Assembly: GCA_014799675.1 (NCBI GenBank)
Contig: JAAVHM010000108.1
Span: forward strand, 14,347-22,811
Source of the DNA: Ruminococcus sp.
Lineage (GTDB): Bacteria > Bacillota > Clostridia > Oscillospirales > Ruminococcaceae
Reading direction: 5' to 3'
DNA length: 8,465 nt
Shown in pieces: positions 1 through 6,358 of this stretch; position 1 is the stretch's first letter, and every line of letters begins with the position of its first letter. Both the position numbers and the translations under genes were made by a program. Below the pieces are notes generated by a model. It was not told the origin of the DNA and made no database searches. It saw nothing but the letters and a program-made list of their open reading frames with translations.

Positions 1-557
1 ATCCCTCCCGCAAGAATTGGGGGAATTCCTATTTCTCCCGCCGCCGCGGAAATGGCGTTGGTCTGGGTCATGTTTCCAATTCCGAAAGAAGCCAACCCGC
101 ATACCGCCGCATACACAACGCCGAAGATAGGTCTGCCGAAAGCTTCCGAAATATATGACATAGGGGCTGTTCCCTCTTTGTTTTTGTACCGAACGCCGAG
201 GACGTTTTCCGCAAAGGCGAGAGCCGTCCCGAAGAGAGCCGAGACCCACATCCAGAACACCGCCCCTGCTCCGCCGATGGAAATTGCCGCCGCAACTCCC
301 ACAATATTGCCTGTCCCCATTGAAGCCGCAAGAGCAGTTGACAATGCTTGAAACTGGGAAATTCCGCCTTTTTTATTGCTTTTATCGGAATGCTTTGCAA
401 ATAAAGTTGACCTGAAAATATATACTATATGTATAAAATTAAATCCCCTGATTTTTACCGTAAAGAACACCCCTGCTCCGAAGACCAAAAGGATTGTTCC
501 AAATCCCCATAACAAATTGTTTATTTCGCTAAATATATTACAGATAGTATCGTACAT
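1..557 (-). CDS. AGCS-family sodium:alanine/glycine symporter, N-terminal part
   Basis: This is an integral membrane carrier that probably imports alanine or glycine with Na+ (or H+). The start is the ATG at 557-555 (MYDTICNIF), preceded on the minus strand by a plausible AAGGTAAG ribosome binding site. The visible 185 residues match the AGCS N-terminus: GISQFQALSTALAASMGTGN at 65-84, then IVGVAAAISIGGAGAVFWMW at 85-104, and GNMTQTNAISAA at 161-172. All three are family hallmarks. Hydrophobic segments lie near residues 15-35, 80-116 and 143-162. Family members are usually about 450-500 residues long, so more than half lies beyond the left edge. The gene diverges from ydbS across a 118-base gap. 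I could not assign a convincing promoter to it. The family call is firm; the exact amino acid and coupling ion cannot be read from the sequence. Confidence 0.93.
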   Translation of the reverse strand, partial: MYDTICNIFSEINNLLWGFGTILLVFGAGVFFTVKIRGFNFIHIVYIFRSTLFAKHSDKSNKKGGISQFQALSTALAASMGTGNIVGVAAAISIGGAGAVFWMWVSALFGTALAFAENVLGVRYKNKEGTAPMSYISEAFGRPIFGVVYAAVCGLASFGIGNMTQTNAISAAAGEIGIPPILAGG

Positions 558-595
558 TTTCTCTTACCTTTCAAAAAATTTTTTCCTTAAATATG

Positions 596-624
596 TTTTC
601 ATTTACAGTAAATTATGGTATAAT
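596..624 (+). promoter_or_regulatory. Predicted extended -10 promoter for ydbS-ydbT
   Basis: TTTTCA (596-601) is followed after 17 bases by TATAAT (619-624), with TGG directly before it as an extended -10. Transcription would begin near 631, giving a leader of about 45 bases before ydbS. The -35 matches consensus at only four of six positions, so the extended -10 probably carries the site. The 14-mer AATTATGGTATAAT (611-624) recurs exactly at the folA promoter. Confidence 0.6.
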
Positions 625-675
625 ATTATTATAAGTATTAACTACAATTTTTAACACGTAAGGATTTTTGCCGAT

Positions 676-1173
676 ATGAAGAAATATTACGCCGACAGAA
701 AAAGTCTGAAATTTTTGAGAGCAGCGACTTTGCTCTTAATTTCCTGTATAATAATCGCATTAAAATACTTGCTGTATTATTTAGAGGAGCATTTTCCCGA
801 CTATTTTTCTATCCCGCAGATAACAGTACCCGAAATAATCGTCTGGGCTGTCATAATTCTTTTAGTAACAGCTTATGTGATTTTTCTGATGATTATTCTG
901 CCGCTTTGGTACCGTTCGGTAAGCTATACGGTTTCCGCGGAGGAGATAGTTATACGTTCGGGTATCTTTATAAAAAATACAAGCTGTATAAAAATGTCCG
1001 CCGTTCAGTACACGACCGCGGTCTGTATGCCTTTGTCGAAATACACAAGTTTTAACTTTTTGTTCATAAACGCTTACGGCGGCAGACTGGTTTGTCCGTT
1101 TTTGTCCTCTTCGGATATGGAAGAGATTGCTAAAAAAATCCAGCAGTCTCTGGTCAGCAGGGGAGGTCTTTGA
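676..1173 (+). CDS. ydbS: PH domain-containing membrane protein, YdbS-like
   Basis: The protein has 165 residues, close to the roughly 160 of B. subtilis YdbS. Two hydrophobic segments (about 14-36 and 52-77) form a membrane hairpin. They are followed by a bacterial PH-like domain (bPH2, formerly DUF304) from about 80 to 155. Its usual pattern is visible: YTVSAEEIVIRSGIFIKN at 84-101 (a strand pair with a charged turn), then IKMSAVQYTTAVCMPLSKY at 105-123. The ATG at 676 is preceded by AAGGA (660-664), a slightly long spacing of 11 bases. The stop codon overlaps the ydbT start by one base (TGATG), so the two are translationally coupled. The biochemical role is unknown. In B. subtilis the ydbST operon belongs to the SigW envelope-stress regulon and is linked to resistance to antimicrobial compounds (from memory). 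Here the promoter looks like a vegetative sigma-A site instead. Confidence 0.85.
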   Translation: MKKYYADRKSLKFLRAATLLLISCIIIALKYLLYYLEEHFPDYFSIPQITVPEIIVWAVIILLVTAYVIFLMIILPLWYRSVSYTVSAEEIVIRSGIFIKNTSCIKMSAVQYTTAVCMPLSKYTSFNFLFINAYGGRLVCPFLSSSDMEEIAKKIQQSLVSRGGL

Positions 1174-2627
1174 TGAAGCGTCAGCATAAAATCGCGATAC
1201 TGAAGTACACCACAAAAAATTTCTGGCTGCTGCTTATACCTCTTGTCAGAGGTCTTATTGCAGTGGGATTTGACTTTTACAACTGGTTTCAGGGGGCATA
1301 TCTGGATATAATTGTAATTTTGCTCATTATCGGGCTTGCGGTACTGCGGTGGCGGTTTGTTCAGTTCCAAATTCTGGAGGAAGGCGTTGCGGTGAAAATG
1401 GGCGTTATCCTGCGAAGCGAATTTACCGTGCCGTACCGCGCTCTGTCCTGCGTTTCCTCCAAAAGAGCAATGTGGTTTCGCCCCATAAAGGCGGTGACGG
1501 TCTCTATGGACTCGGACTCCCACTCCGTGCCGAACAAGCACGGAAAGGCGGACGTGGAGATAATCATGAAAATCGGCGACTATGACGAGCTTTACCAAAA
1601 AGCTCCAAGCGATACAAGCGCGGCGAAAATAACCTATTACGCCTCGAAATATAATCTTATATTTTTTTCGCTGGTGTTTTCTTCCACGCTTTCGGGAGTA
1701 ATTTTCCTCGGCACGTTCTTTATCCAGGGCGGTAAGATCGTGGGCGGCGAGCTTGAAAGGCTTCTGATAAACGCCGTTTCAGACGTTACAAGCAGGGTGC
1801 AGACCATAATTGACGGCGTAACTCCCTTTTCGGTGGGACTGACCCTGATAATCGCGCTGGGGTGGGGCTTCTCGTTTGTTTCCAACCTTTTGCGGCACAT
1901 AAATTTCAAAGCCCAGCGTTTCGGGGACAATATTTTTGTGGAGAACGGCTTTTTCTCCCGCTGGAAGTATTATGTAAACTGTTCCCGCATAAACTACGCC
2001 GACCTGCGGCAGAACCTGCTTATGAAAGCCTGCAAGGTAATGTCCGTACACGTAAGCTGCACGGGCTACGGCAAGAGCAAGAACGAGATACCCGTGTTCG
2101 TCCCCGTAACCACAAGGGACAGGGTGATCGGCTCAATGCGGCTGCTTCTGCCGAATTTTACGGTCTCGGACATTACTATAAAAACAAAGGGCAGCTACAT
2201 CATGCCGTTTATATGGGCACCCCTTATCGCGGCGGCGGCTTTTCCCGTGGGCGCGGTATTTGCGGTACGGTTTTTACCGAACTGGGGAAGCGTAACACAG
2301 TTCCTGCTGATAATGGGGGAAATACCGTCGCTGTATATGCTTGCGGTGGGAATTGCGGCAAAATTTTCCACGGGCATTGGCATAGGGGACGGCACAATTA
2401 CGCTGAAATATTGCAAGACCAATAAATTCCACACAGTTATCGTCCCGAAAGACAAAATTGTTTATGTGCGGCTAAGCAGGACGATTTTCCAGCTTATGAA
2501 CGGCACGGCGGACGTGTGGGTCTACACCAGAGGCGAAAGGGCGGCAAAGCACAGGATACGGGGTATTCCTGTCAATATTGCGGAAGATTTTGTAAAAATT
2601 TACGACGGTAAGCGGCAGGATATATAA
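1173..2627 (+). CDS. ydbT: Multi-PH-domain membrane protein, YdbT-like
   Basis: The protein has 484 residues, close to the roughly 490 of B. subtilis YdbT. I chose the ATG at 1173 because GGAGG (1162-1166) lies six bases before it; a TTG codon just upstream at 1170 is less likely. Three PH-like (bPH2) modules alternate with membrane pairs. Hydrophobic segments lie near residues 17-35, 43-59, 160-185, 219-240, 343-365 and 376-396. The PH-like modules fall at about 62-140 (with FQILEEGVAVKMGVILR at 65-81), 243-330 (RFGDNIFVENGFFSRWKYYV at 249-268) and 403-475 (IGDGTITLKYCKT at 404-416). It overlaps ydbS by one base and probably forms a membrane complex with it. The function is uncharacterised beyond an association with envelope stress and antimicrobial resistance in Bacillus. 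No terminator is evident in the gap after it. Confidence 0.85.
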   Translation: MKRQHKIAILKYTTKNFWLLLIPLVRGLIAVGFDFYNWFQGAYLDIIVILLIIGLAVLRWRFVQFQILEEGVAVKMGVILRSEFTVPYRALSCVSSKRAMWFRPIKAVTVSMDSDSHSVPNKHGKADVEIIMKIGDYDELYQKAPSDTSAAKITYYASKYNLIFFSLVFSSTLSGVIFLGTFFIQGGKIVGGELERLLINAVSDVTSRVQTIIDGVTPFSVGLTLIIALGWGFSFVSNLLRHINFKAQRFGDNIFVENGFFSRWKYYVNCSRINYADLRQNLLMKACKVMSVHVSCTGYGKSKNEIPVFVPVTTRDRVIGSMRLLLPNFTVSDITIKTKGSYIMPFIWAPLIAAAAFPVGAVFAVRFLPNWGSVTQFLLIMGEIPSLYMLAVGIAAKFSTGIGIGDGTITLKYCKTNKFHTVIVPKDKIVYVRLSRTIFQLMNGTADVWVYTRGERAAKHRIRGIPVNIAEDFVKIYDGKRQDI

Positions 2628-2672
2628 TGCGCCGCGCAGAGCTTCCGCCATTAATAATTAAGCTGAAAAAGC

Positions 2673-2701
2673 TTGAAATGCCGTGAAAAATGTGCTATAA
2701 T
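2673..2701 (+). promoter_or_regulatory. Predicted sigma-A promoter of thyA
   Basis: TTGAAA (2673-2678), a 17-base spacer and a perfect TATAAT (2696-2701) with TGC directly before it (extended -10) make a near-consensus vegetative promoter. Transcription should begin near 2708, about 25 bases before the thyA ATG. A small AAGCT/AGCTT inverted repeat (2660-2664 and 2670-2674) overlaps the -35 box and could be an operator, but it is short. Confidence 0.8.
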
Positions 2702-2732
2702 AGATGTATATATATTTAGGAGGACTGTAAAA

Positions 2733-3563
2733 ATGAGCATTGCCGATAAAATACTGATCGAAAACGTCAGGGATATTCTGGAAAACGGCGTTTCCGACGA
2801 GGGCATGGAGGTTCGTCCTCATTGGGCGGACGGCGTCCCCGCACATACTATAAAAAAATTTGGCATAGTGAACCGCTACGATTTATCGGAAGAATTTCCC
2901 ATAATTACTCTGCGGCGCACATTCCTCAAAACCGCTATTAAGGAAATTTTATGGATATGGCAGAAAAAGTCCAACAACATACACGATCTTGACGCTCACA
3001 TATGGGACAGCTGGGCGGACGAGAACGGTTCTATCGGCAAGGCTTACGGCTATCAGCTTGGAGTGAAGCACCACTACCCCGAGGGGGATTTCGACCAGGT
3101 GGACAGGGTTATTTACGACTTGAAGAACAATCCCGCAAGCCGCAGGATTATGACAAATATCTACAATCATCACGACCTTTCGGAAATGCAGCTTTACCCC
3201 TGCGCCTACAGTATGACCTTCAACGTGTCGGGGAACAGGCTCAACGCCATTCTGAACCAGCGTTCGCAGGATTTTCTCGCGGCGAACAATATGAACGTCT
3301 GCCAGTACGCGGCGCTTGTACATATGCTTGCACAGGTAAGCGGTCTGGAGGCGGGGGAGCTTGTCCACGTCATTGCGGACGCTCACATTTACGACAGGCA
3401 CGTCCCCATTATAAAGGAGCTTATTGAGAAAGAAACCTACCCTGCACCAAAATTTATTATAGACAAGTCTGTTAAGGATTTTTACGATTTTACCCCCGAC
3501 AGCTTTTCCCTTGAAAATTATCGGTACAATACCGATGATATAAAATTCCCCGTGGCTATATGA
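2733..3563 (+). CDS. thyA: Thymidylate synthase ThyA
   Basis: This cytoplasmic enzyme methylates dUMP to dTMP using methylene-tetrahydrofolate and releases dihydrofolate. From the ATG at 2733, preceded by AGGAGG, it has 276 residues. An upstream TTG at 2673 in the same frame falls in the -35 box and is not the start. Catalytic and substrate residues are present: Glu71 in EILWI, Trp91 and Trp94 in IWDSWADE, the paired Arg137-Arg138 in SRRIM, nucleophile Cys157 in LYPCAYSM, RSQD at 177-180, Asn188 and the HIY at 218-220. The C-terminus PVAI matches that of E. coli ThyA, so the protein is complete. The sequence around the nucleophile (YPCAY rather than the PPCH of E. coli) and the dUMP loop (AANNMN rather than GLPFN) mark a divergent clostridial branch. 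It lies upstream of folA, which recycles its dihydrofolate product, but folA has a separate promoter. Confidence 0.96.
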   Translation: MSIADKILIENVRDILENGVSDEGMEVRPHWADGVPAHTIKKFGIVNRYDLSEEFPIITLRRTFLKTAIKEILWIWQKKSNNIHDLDAHIWDSWADENGSIGKAYGYQLGVKHHYPEGDFDQVDRVIYDLKNNPASRRIMTNIYNHHDLSEMQLYPCAYSMTFNVSGNRLNAILNQRSQDFLAANNMNVCQYAALVHMLAQVSGLEAGELVHVIADAHIYDRHVPIIKELIEKETYPAPKFIIDKSVKDFYDFTPDSFSLENYRYNTDDIKFPVAI

Positions 3564-3590
3564 TAATTAATAATTAATAATTAATAATTT
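3563..3590. repeat. Tandem heptamer array (ATAATTA)4
   Basis: Four consecutive copies of the 7-base unit ATAATTA start at the last base of the thyA stop codon; only the final base differs (T for A). A related fragment, TTAATAATTAA, sits at 2651-2661 in the gap before thyA. The array lies more than 100 bases upstream of the folA -35 box. It may be a slippage-prone tract or an AT-rich bending/UP-like region. No U-rich terminator hairpin follows it. Confidence 0.85.
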
Positions 3591-3657
3591 TTCAGAAAAA
3601 GCAGCTGCCGATGCAAGCGGTAAAGCCATGGCAGGATATTTTTGACATCTGCGGAGC

Positions 3658-3694
3658 TTTTCACTTAATTGACGGATTTTTCACTTATTTGACG
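3658..3694 (+). repeat. 17-base direct repeat pair upstream of the folA promoter
   Basis: TTTTCACTTAATTGACG (3658-3674) recurs as TTTTCACTTATTTGACG (3678-3694) with one mismatch. The copies start 20 bases apart, about two helical turns, so they would lie on the same DNA face. They end 11 bases before the predicted -35 box of folA and are centred near -75 and -55 relative to the predicted start of transcription. That is a typical position for an activator or a cooperatively binding regulator, but no known regulator is recognised. Confidence 0.65.
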
Positions 3695-3705
3695 TTGATA
3701 CCGCC

Positions 3706-3734
3706 TTGTTCCGTATAAAAAATTATGGTATAAT
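3706..3734 (+). promoter_or_regulatory. Predicted extended -10 promoter of the folA operon
   Basis: TTGTTC (3706-3711), a 17-base spacer and TATAAT (3729-3734) with TGG directly before it form a strong predicted vegetative promoter. Transcription should begin near 3741, leaving an unusually long leader of about 120 bases before folA. The sequence AATTATGGTATAAT (3721-3734) is identical to that at the ydbS promoter. Confidence 0.75.
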
Positions 3735-3741
3735 TTATGTT

Positions 3742-3812
3742 TGCGGCAGTCCTGAAAATGTGGTGGACACGGTCTTTGTTCCGGCATATAATGGTTACTG
3801 CGGACTGTCGTA
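3742..3812 (+). other. Potential folded leader RNA of the folA operon
   Basis: The first 11 or so bases of the predicted transcript, TGCGGCAGTCC (3742-3752), can pair with GGACTGTCGTA (3802-3812): 11 pairs, two of them G-U, closing a 49-base loop. Inside the loop TGTTCCG (3777-3783) is complementary to CGGAACA (3831-3837), which lies outside the stem and would form a pseudoknot or an alternative fold. The Shine-Dalgarno of folA (AAGGAG, 3847-3852) is not in either helix. It does not resemble the tetrahydrofolate riboswitch as I know it. Complementarity alone can arise by chance, so function is unproven. Confidence 0.4.
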
Positions 3813-3860
3813 AGCTGTGCCGAACGGGTACGGAACACTGTTATAAAAGGAGCGATTTTT

Positions 3861-4346
3861 ATGGTAACTGCAATTGCCGCTGTAAGCGAAAACTGGGGCA
3901 TTGGCAAGGACAATGACCTGCTGTATAACATTCCCGAGGACAAGAAATTTTTCCGCAGGACTACTTTAAATCATACTGTTATTATGGGAAGAAAGACCTT
4001 GCAGTCCCTGCCGCACGGAAAGCCTTTCAAGGACAGGAGAAATATTATTTTATCACGGGATAAGAATTTTACCTGCGAGGGCGCGGAGGTCTGCGGAAGT
4101 ATTGAGGAAGTCCTTAAACTGATAAAGGATACGGAAAAAGTATTTATTGCGGGAGGCGGAGCAATTTACCGCGATATGCTGCCGTACTGCGATAAGGCTA
4201 TCATAACAAAGGTCGGCGGAAAGCCCGACGCGGACGTGTTTTTCCCCAACCTTGACAAGGATCCCGAATGGGTGCTGATGAACACATCGGAGATCCACGA
4301 ATTCGAGGGACTGGTATTCAGGTACTGCATATACGAGAAGAAATAG
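3861..4346 (+). CDS. folA: Dihydrofolate reductase
   Basis: This enzyme reduces dihydrofolate to tetrahydrofolate with NADPH in the cytoplasm; it is the target of trimethoprim. It has 161 residues, normal for bacterial DHFR. Family motifs are intact: IAAVSENWGIGKDNDL at 5-20, the active-site acid Asp27 in IPEDKKFF, VIMGRKTLQSLP at 40-51, the NADPH segment RRNIILSRD at 59-67, and VFIAGGGAIY at 94-103 with its Gly pair. Position 22 is Tyr where E. coli has Trp (LYNIP for PWNLP), a common variant. AAGGAG ends eight bases before the ATG. It heads a likely operon with the Sir2 gene, 33 bases downstream across an A-rich linker. It complements thyA, which lies 297 bases upstream. Confidence 0.97.
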   Translation: MVTAIAAVSENWGIGKDNDLLYNIPEDKKFFRRTTLNHTVIMGRKTLQSLPHGKPFKDRRNIILSRDKNFTCEGAEVCGSIEEVLKLIKDTEKVFIAGGGAIYRDMLPYCDKAIITKVGGKPDADVFFPNLDKDPEWVLMNTSEIHEFEGLVFRYCIYEKK

Positions 4347-4379
4347 AAATAAAAATAAAACAAGAAAAAGGAGATAATT

Positions 4380-5108
4380 ATGGACAAATTAGAACAGCTC
4401 AGGCAATGGGTCAATGAATCGGACAACATCGTGTTTTTCGGCGGGGCAGGCGTTTCCACCGAAAGCGGCATACCTGATTTCAGGAGCGTGGACGGACTTT
4501 ACAATCAGAAGTACAAGTACCCTCCCGAGACGATTTTGAGCAGGACTTTTTTCTGCAATCATCTTGCGGACTTTTTCGAGTTTTACCGCGACAAGCTGCT
4601 CCGTCTGGACGCAAAGCCAAACAAGGCGCACATTGCCCTTGCTAAGCTTGAGGAGGCAGGCAAGCTGAAAGCGGTCATCACACAGAACATAGACGGTCTC
4701 CACCAGGCGGCGGGAAGCAAGGCGGTGTATGAGCTTCACGGCTCGGTACACAGGAATTACTGTCTGCGGTGCGGAAAAATGCACACTGCCGAATATATCA
4801 AGAGTCTGGACGGACCTCCCCCCTGTCTTGACTGCGGCGGACTTGTAAAGCCCGACGTGGTGCTTTACGAGGAGGGGCTGAACAACGAGACGGTAAACAG
4901 CGCGATAGAGGCTATCGAAAATGCGGATATGCTTATTATCGGCGGCACGTCCCTGTCGGTTTACCCTGCAAGCGGGCTTATCGAGTACTACAGCGGCAGC
5001 AAGCTTGTTCTGATAAACAAAACTCCCACAGAAAAGGATAACAAGGCGGACTTGCTTATCCATGACAGTATCGGGGCGGCGCTTTCATTTGCGGTTGAAA
5101 GTTTATAG
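4380..5108 (+). CDS. cobB: Sir2-family NAD-dependent protein deacylase (sirtuin)
   Basis: Sirtuins remove acyl groups from protein lysines, splitting NAD+ to nicotinamide and O-acyl-ADP-ribose. The protein has 242 residues, normal for a bacterial single-domain member. The Rossmann and active-site motifs are all present: GAGVSTESGIPDFRS at 22-36, TQNIDGLH at 101-108, catalytic His120 in ELHGSVH, the zinc-binding CxxC pairs Cys128/Cys131 and Cys149/Cys152, GGTSLSVYPASG at 188-199 and LINKTPT at 211-217. The Tyr-x-x-Arg pair that marks SIRT5-like desuccinylases (YNAR in E. coli CobB) is not evident; the matching stretch reads FFEFYRDK. Deacetylase activity is therefore more likely, as an inference. 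AAGGAG ends six bases before the ATG. It is probably cotranscribed with folA; a role in controlling acetylation of metabolic enzymes such as acetyl-CoA synthetase is typical of the family. Confidence 0.95.
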   Translation: MDKLEQLRQWVNESDNIVFFGGAGVSTESGIPDFRSVDGLYNQKYKYPPETILSRTFFCNHLADFFEFYRDKLLRLDAKPNKAHIALAKLEEAGKLKAVITQNIDGLHQAAGSKAVYELHGSVHRNYCLRCGKMHTAEYIKSLDGPPPCLDCGGLVKPDVVLYEEGLNNETVNSAIEAIENADMLIIGGTSLSVYPASGLIEYYSGSKLVLINKTPTEKDNKADLLIHDSIGAALSFAVESL

Positions 5109-5139
5109 TTGCTGACAATTTTTAGGGAGTGATTTATCA

Positions 5140-5490
5140 ATGAGTAGAAGTATGGCGTTTTGGAAATACAATGACGGGGTATATCTTGATAATCAAAAAG
5201 TATATGAGGAAGTCTGCGATGGACATTTGGTTGACGGTTTATCAACGCTTCCCATAAATAATATTCTTGAAAAGGTTGACAAGGTCTTTAGCGATTATGA
5301 TAAGCTTGACGATAAGGATTATGAAAGCGACAAGGGCGCATTTACAATATATGTGACAGAGCAAAGCGTTTTATTTGAATGCGGCTGGAGTATGCTCGAA
5401 ACTGAACTTAATAAAATAATAGATATAATGTTTGAATTTAACTGTCCATTTTATGACCCGCAGATTGAAGTAAGATTTGACGGACGATAA
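5140..5490 (+). CDS. Small acidic protein of unknown function
   Basis: I do not recognise this 116-residue protein with confidence. The ATG at 5140 has AGGGAG (5124-5129) ten bases before it, and the frame is intact to the TAA at 5488-5490. It is rich in Asp and Glu, has no signal peptide or membrane segment, and is probably a soluble cytoplasmic protein. Notable stretches are MAFWKYNDGVYLDNQKVYEE (5-24), a mid-protein acidic patch (about 52-64) and the C-terminal NCPFYDPQIEVRFD (101-114). Small acidic proteins of this build often turn up as stand-alone immunity-like genes, but that is only an impression. Its GC content is about 35%, against roughly 50% in the neighbouring sir2 and nadC genes, which suggests later acquisition. 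It sits 31 bases after sir2 and 25 before nadC and is probably transcribed with them. Confidence 0.8.
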   Translation: MSRSMAFWKYNDGVYLDNQKVYEEVCDGHLVDGLSTLPINNILEKVDKVFSDYDKLDDKDYESDKGAFTIYVTEQSVLFECGWSMLETELNKIIDIMFEFNCPFYDPQIEVRFDGR

Positions 5491-5515
5491 TTTTAATTTA
5501 AAAGGAGCAATCAAT

Positions 5516-6358
5516 ATGAACTTACCAAATTTTTACGTTGACGACATTATCAAGCGCGCGCTGGCGGAGGATATCAACTACATAGACCTCGCCACCGACT
5601 ACCTGCTTGACGACGAGGAGGTCTCCACCGCAAGCTTTATTGCAAAGGCGGAGGGCGTTCTCTGCGGCATTGAATGCGCTTTGCGGGTGTTCCCGCTTAT
5701 TGACAGCGATGTGAAGTCTGAAATAAAAATCAAGGACGGCGAAAAGGTCTCAAAGGGGGACGTTATCGCAACCGTTACGGGTCGCACAAAGTCCATTTTA
5801 AAGGGCGAGAGGACGTCTCTGAATATTTTGCAGCATATGTCGGGAATTGCTTCCGAGACCGCTAAATACGTGGCTTGCTGCGAGGGTACGAACTGTACTA
5901 TCGCGGAGACAAGAAAGACCCTCCCGGGACTGCGCGCTATGGAAAAATACGCCGTAACCGTGGGCGGAGGAAAAAATCACCGCTTTAATCTTTCCGACGG
6001 CGCAATGCTGAAGGACAACCATATTGACGCTTACGGAAGCATTTCAAATGCTGTTGCGGCTCTCCGCCACAAGGTTGGACATATGGTGAAAATCGAGGTT
6101 GAGGTCCGTAACGAGGAGGAGCTTAAAGAAGCTGTCGCCTGCAATGCGGACATAATCATGCTTGACAACATGACCGTTGAGGAAATGGCTCACTGCGTCA
6201 AGGTCACAAACGGCATGGCGCTCCTTGAAGCTTCGGGAAACATCACTCTTGAAAACGCCGCGGCGGTTGCTCACACGGGTGTGGATATAATTTCCGTGGG
6301 TGCGCTTACGCACTCTGTTAGGGCGTTTGATATATCTTTGAGAATTTTAAAGAAGTAA
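5516..6358 (+). CDS. nadC: Nicotinate-nucleotide pyrophosphorylase (quinolinate phosphoribosyltransferase)
   Basis: NadC joins quinolinate and PRPP to give nicotinate mononucleotide, CO2 and pyrophosphate, the step at which de novo NAD synthesis enters the common pathway. From the ATG at 5516 (AAGGAG ends eight bases before) it has 280 residues, the normal length; a TTG 13 codons upstream lies inside the previous gene. Key motifs are present: GERTSLNILQHMSGIAS at 97-113, ETRKTLPGLR at 131-140, GGGKNHRFNLSDGAMLKDNH at 150-169, IEVEV at 193-197, IIMLDNM at 213-219, LEASGNI at 237-243 and SVGALTHS at 260-267. The substrate-binding basic residues Arg99, Arg133, Lys134, His155, Arg156 and Lys166 are all kept. 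nadA and nadB are not in the window. Its stop codon lies at the edge of the heptamer repeats that follow. Confidence 0.96.
   Translation: MNLPNFYVDDIIKRALAEDINYIDLATDYLLDDEEVSTASFIAKAEGVLCGIECALRVFPLIDSDVKSEIKIKDGEKVSKGDVIATVTGRTKSILKGERTSLNILQHMSGIASETAKYVACCEGTNCTIAETRKTLPGLRAMEKYAVTVGGGKNHRFNLSDGAMLKDNHIDAYGSISNAVAALRHKVGHMVKIEVEVRNEEELKEAVACNADIIMLDNMTVEEMAHCVKVTNGMALLEASGNITLENAAAVAHTGVDIISVGALTHSVRAFDISLRILKK

Noticed and set aside
1170..1172. TTG start one codon before the ydbT ATG
   Set aside because: ATG is preferred and has ideal spacing to GGAGG at 1162-1166.
2673..2732. In-frame TTG start that would add 20 residues to ThyA
   Set aside because: It coincides with the -35 box of the predicted promoter, lacks a ribosome binding site, and the ATG at 2733 has AGGAGG before it and gives the normal N-terminus.
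3605..3634. CTGCC/GGCAG hairpin after thyA as a terminator
   Set aside because: Only five pairs, a 20-base loop, and the T-run that follows (TATTTTTG) is separated from the stem and short.
3741..3860. Tetrahydrofolate riboswitch in the folA leader
   Set aside because: The conserved core sequences of the known class, as I recall them, are absent; only an unclassified stem and pairing can be claimed.
3737..3916. Short frame beginning ATGTTTGCGGC in the folA leader and running into folA in another frame
   Set aside because: Its ATG lies at or before the predicted transcription start, it has no ribosome binding site, and its product (rich in Arg, Cys and Trp) looks like an accidental reading.
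4389..5063. 224-residue open frame on the minus strand
   Set aside because: It lies entirely opposite the sir2 gene, whose motifs are unambiguous, and resembles no family.
5477..5515. In-frame TTG start that would add 13 residues to NadC
   Set aside because: It lies inside the preceding gene; the ATG at 5516 has a well-spaced AAGGAG.
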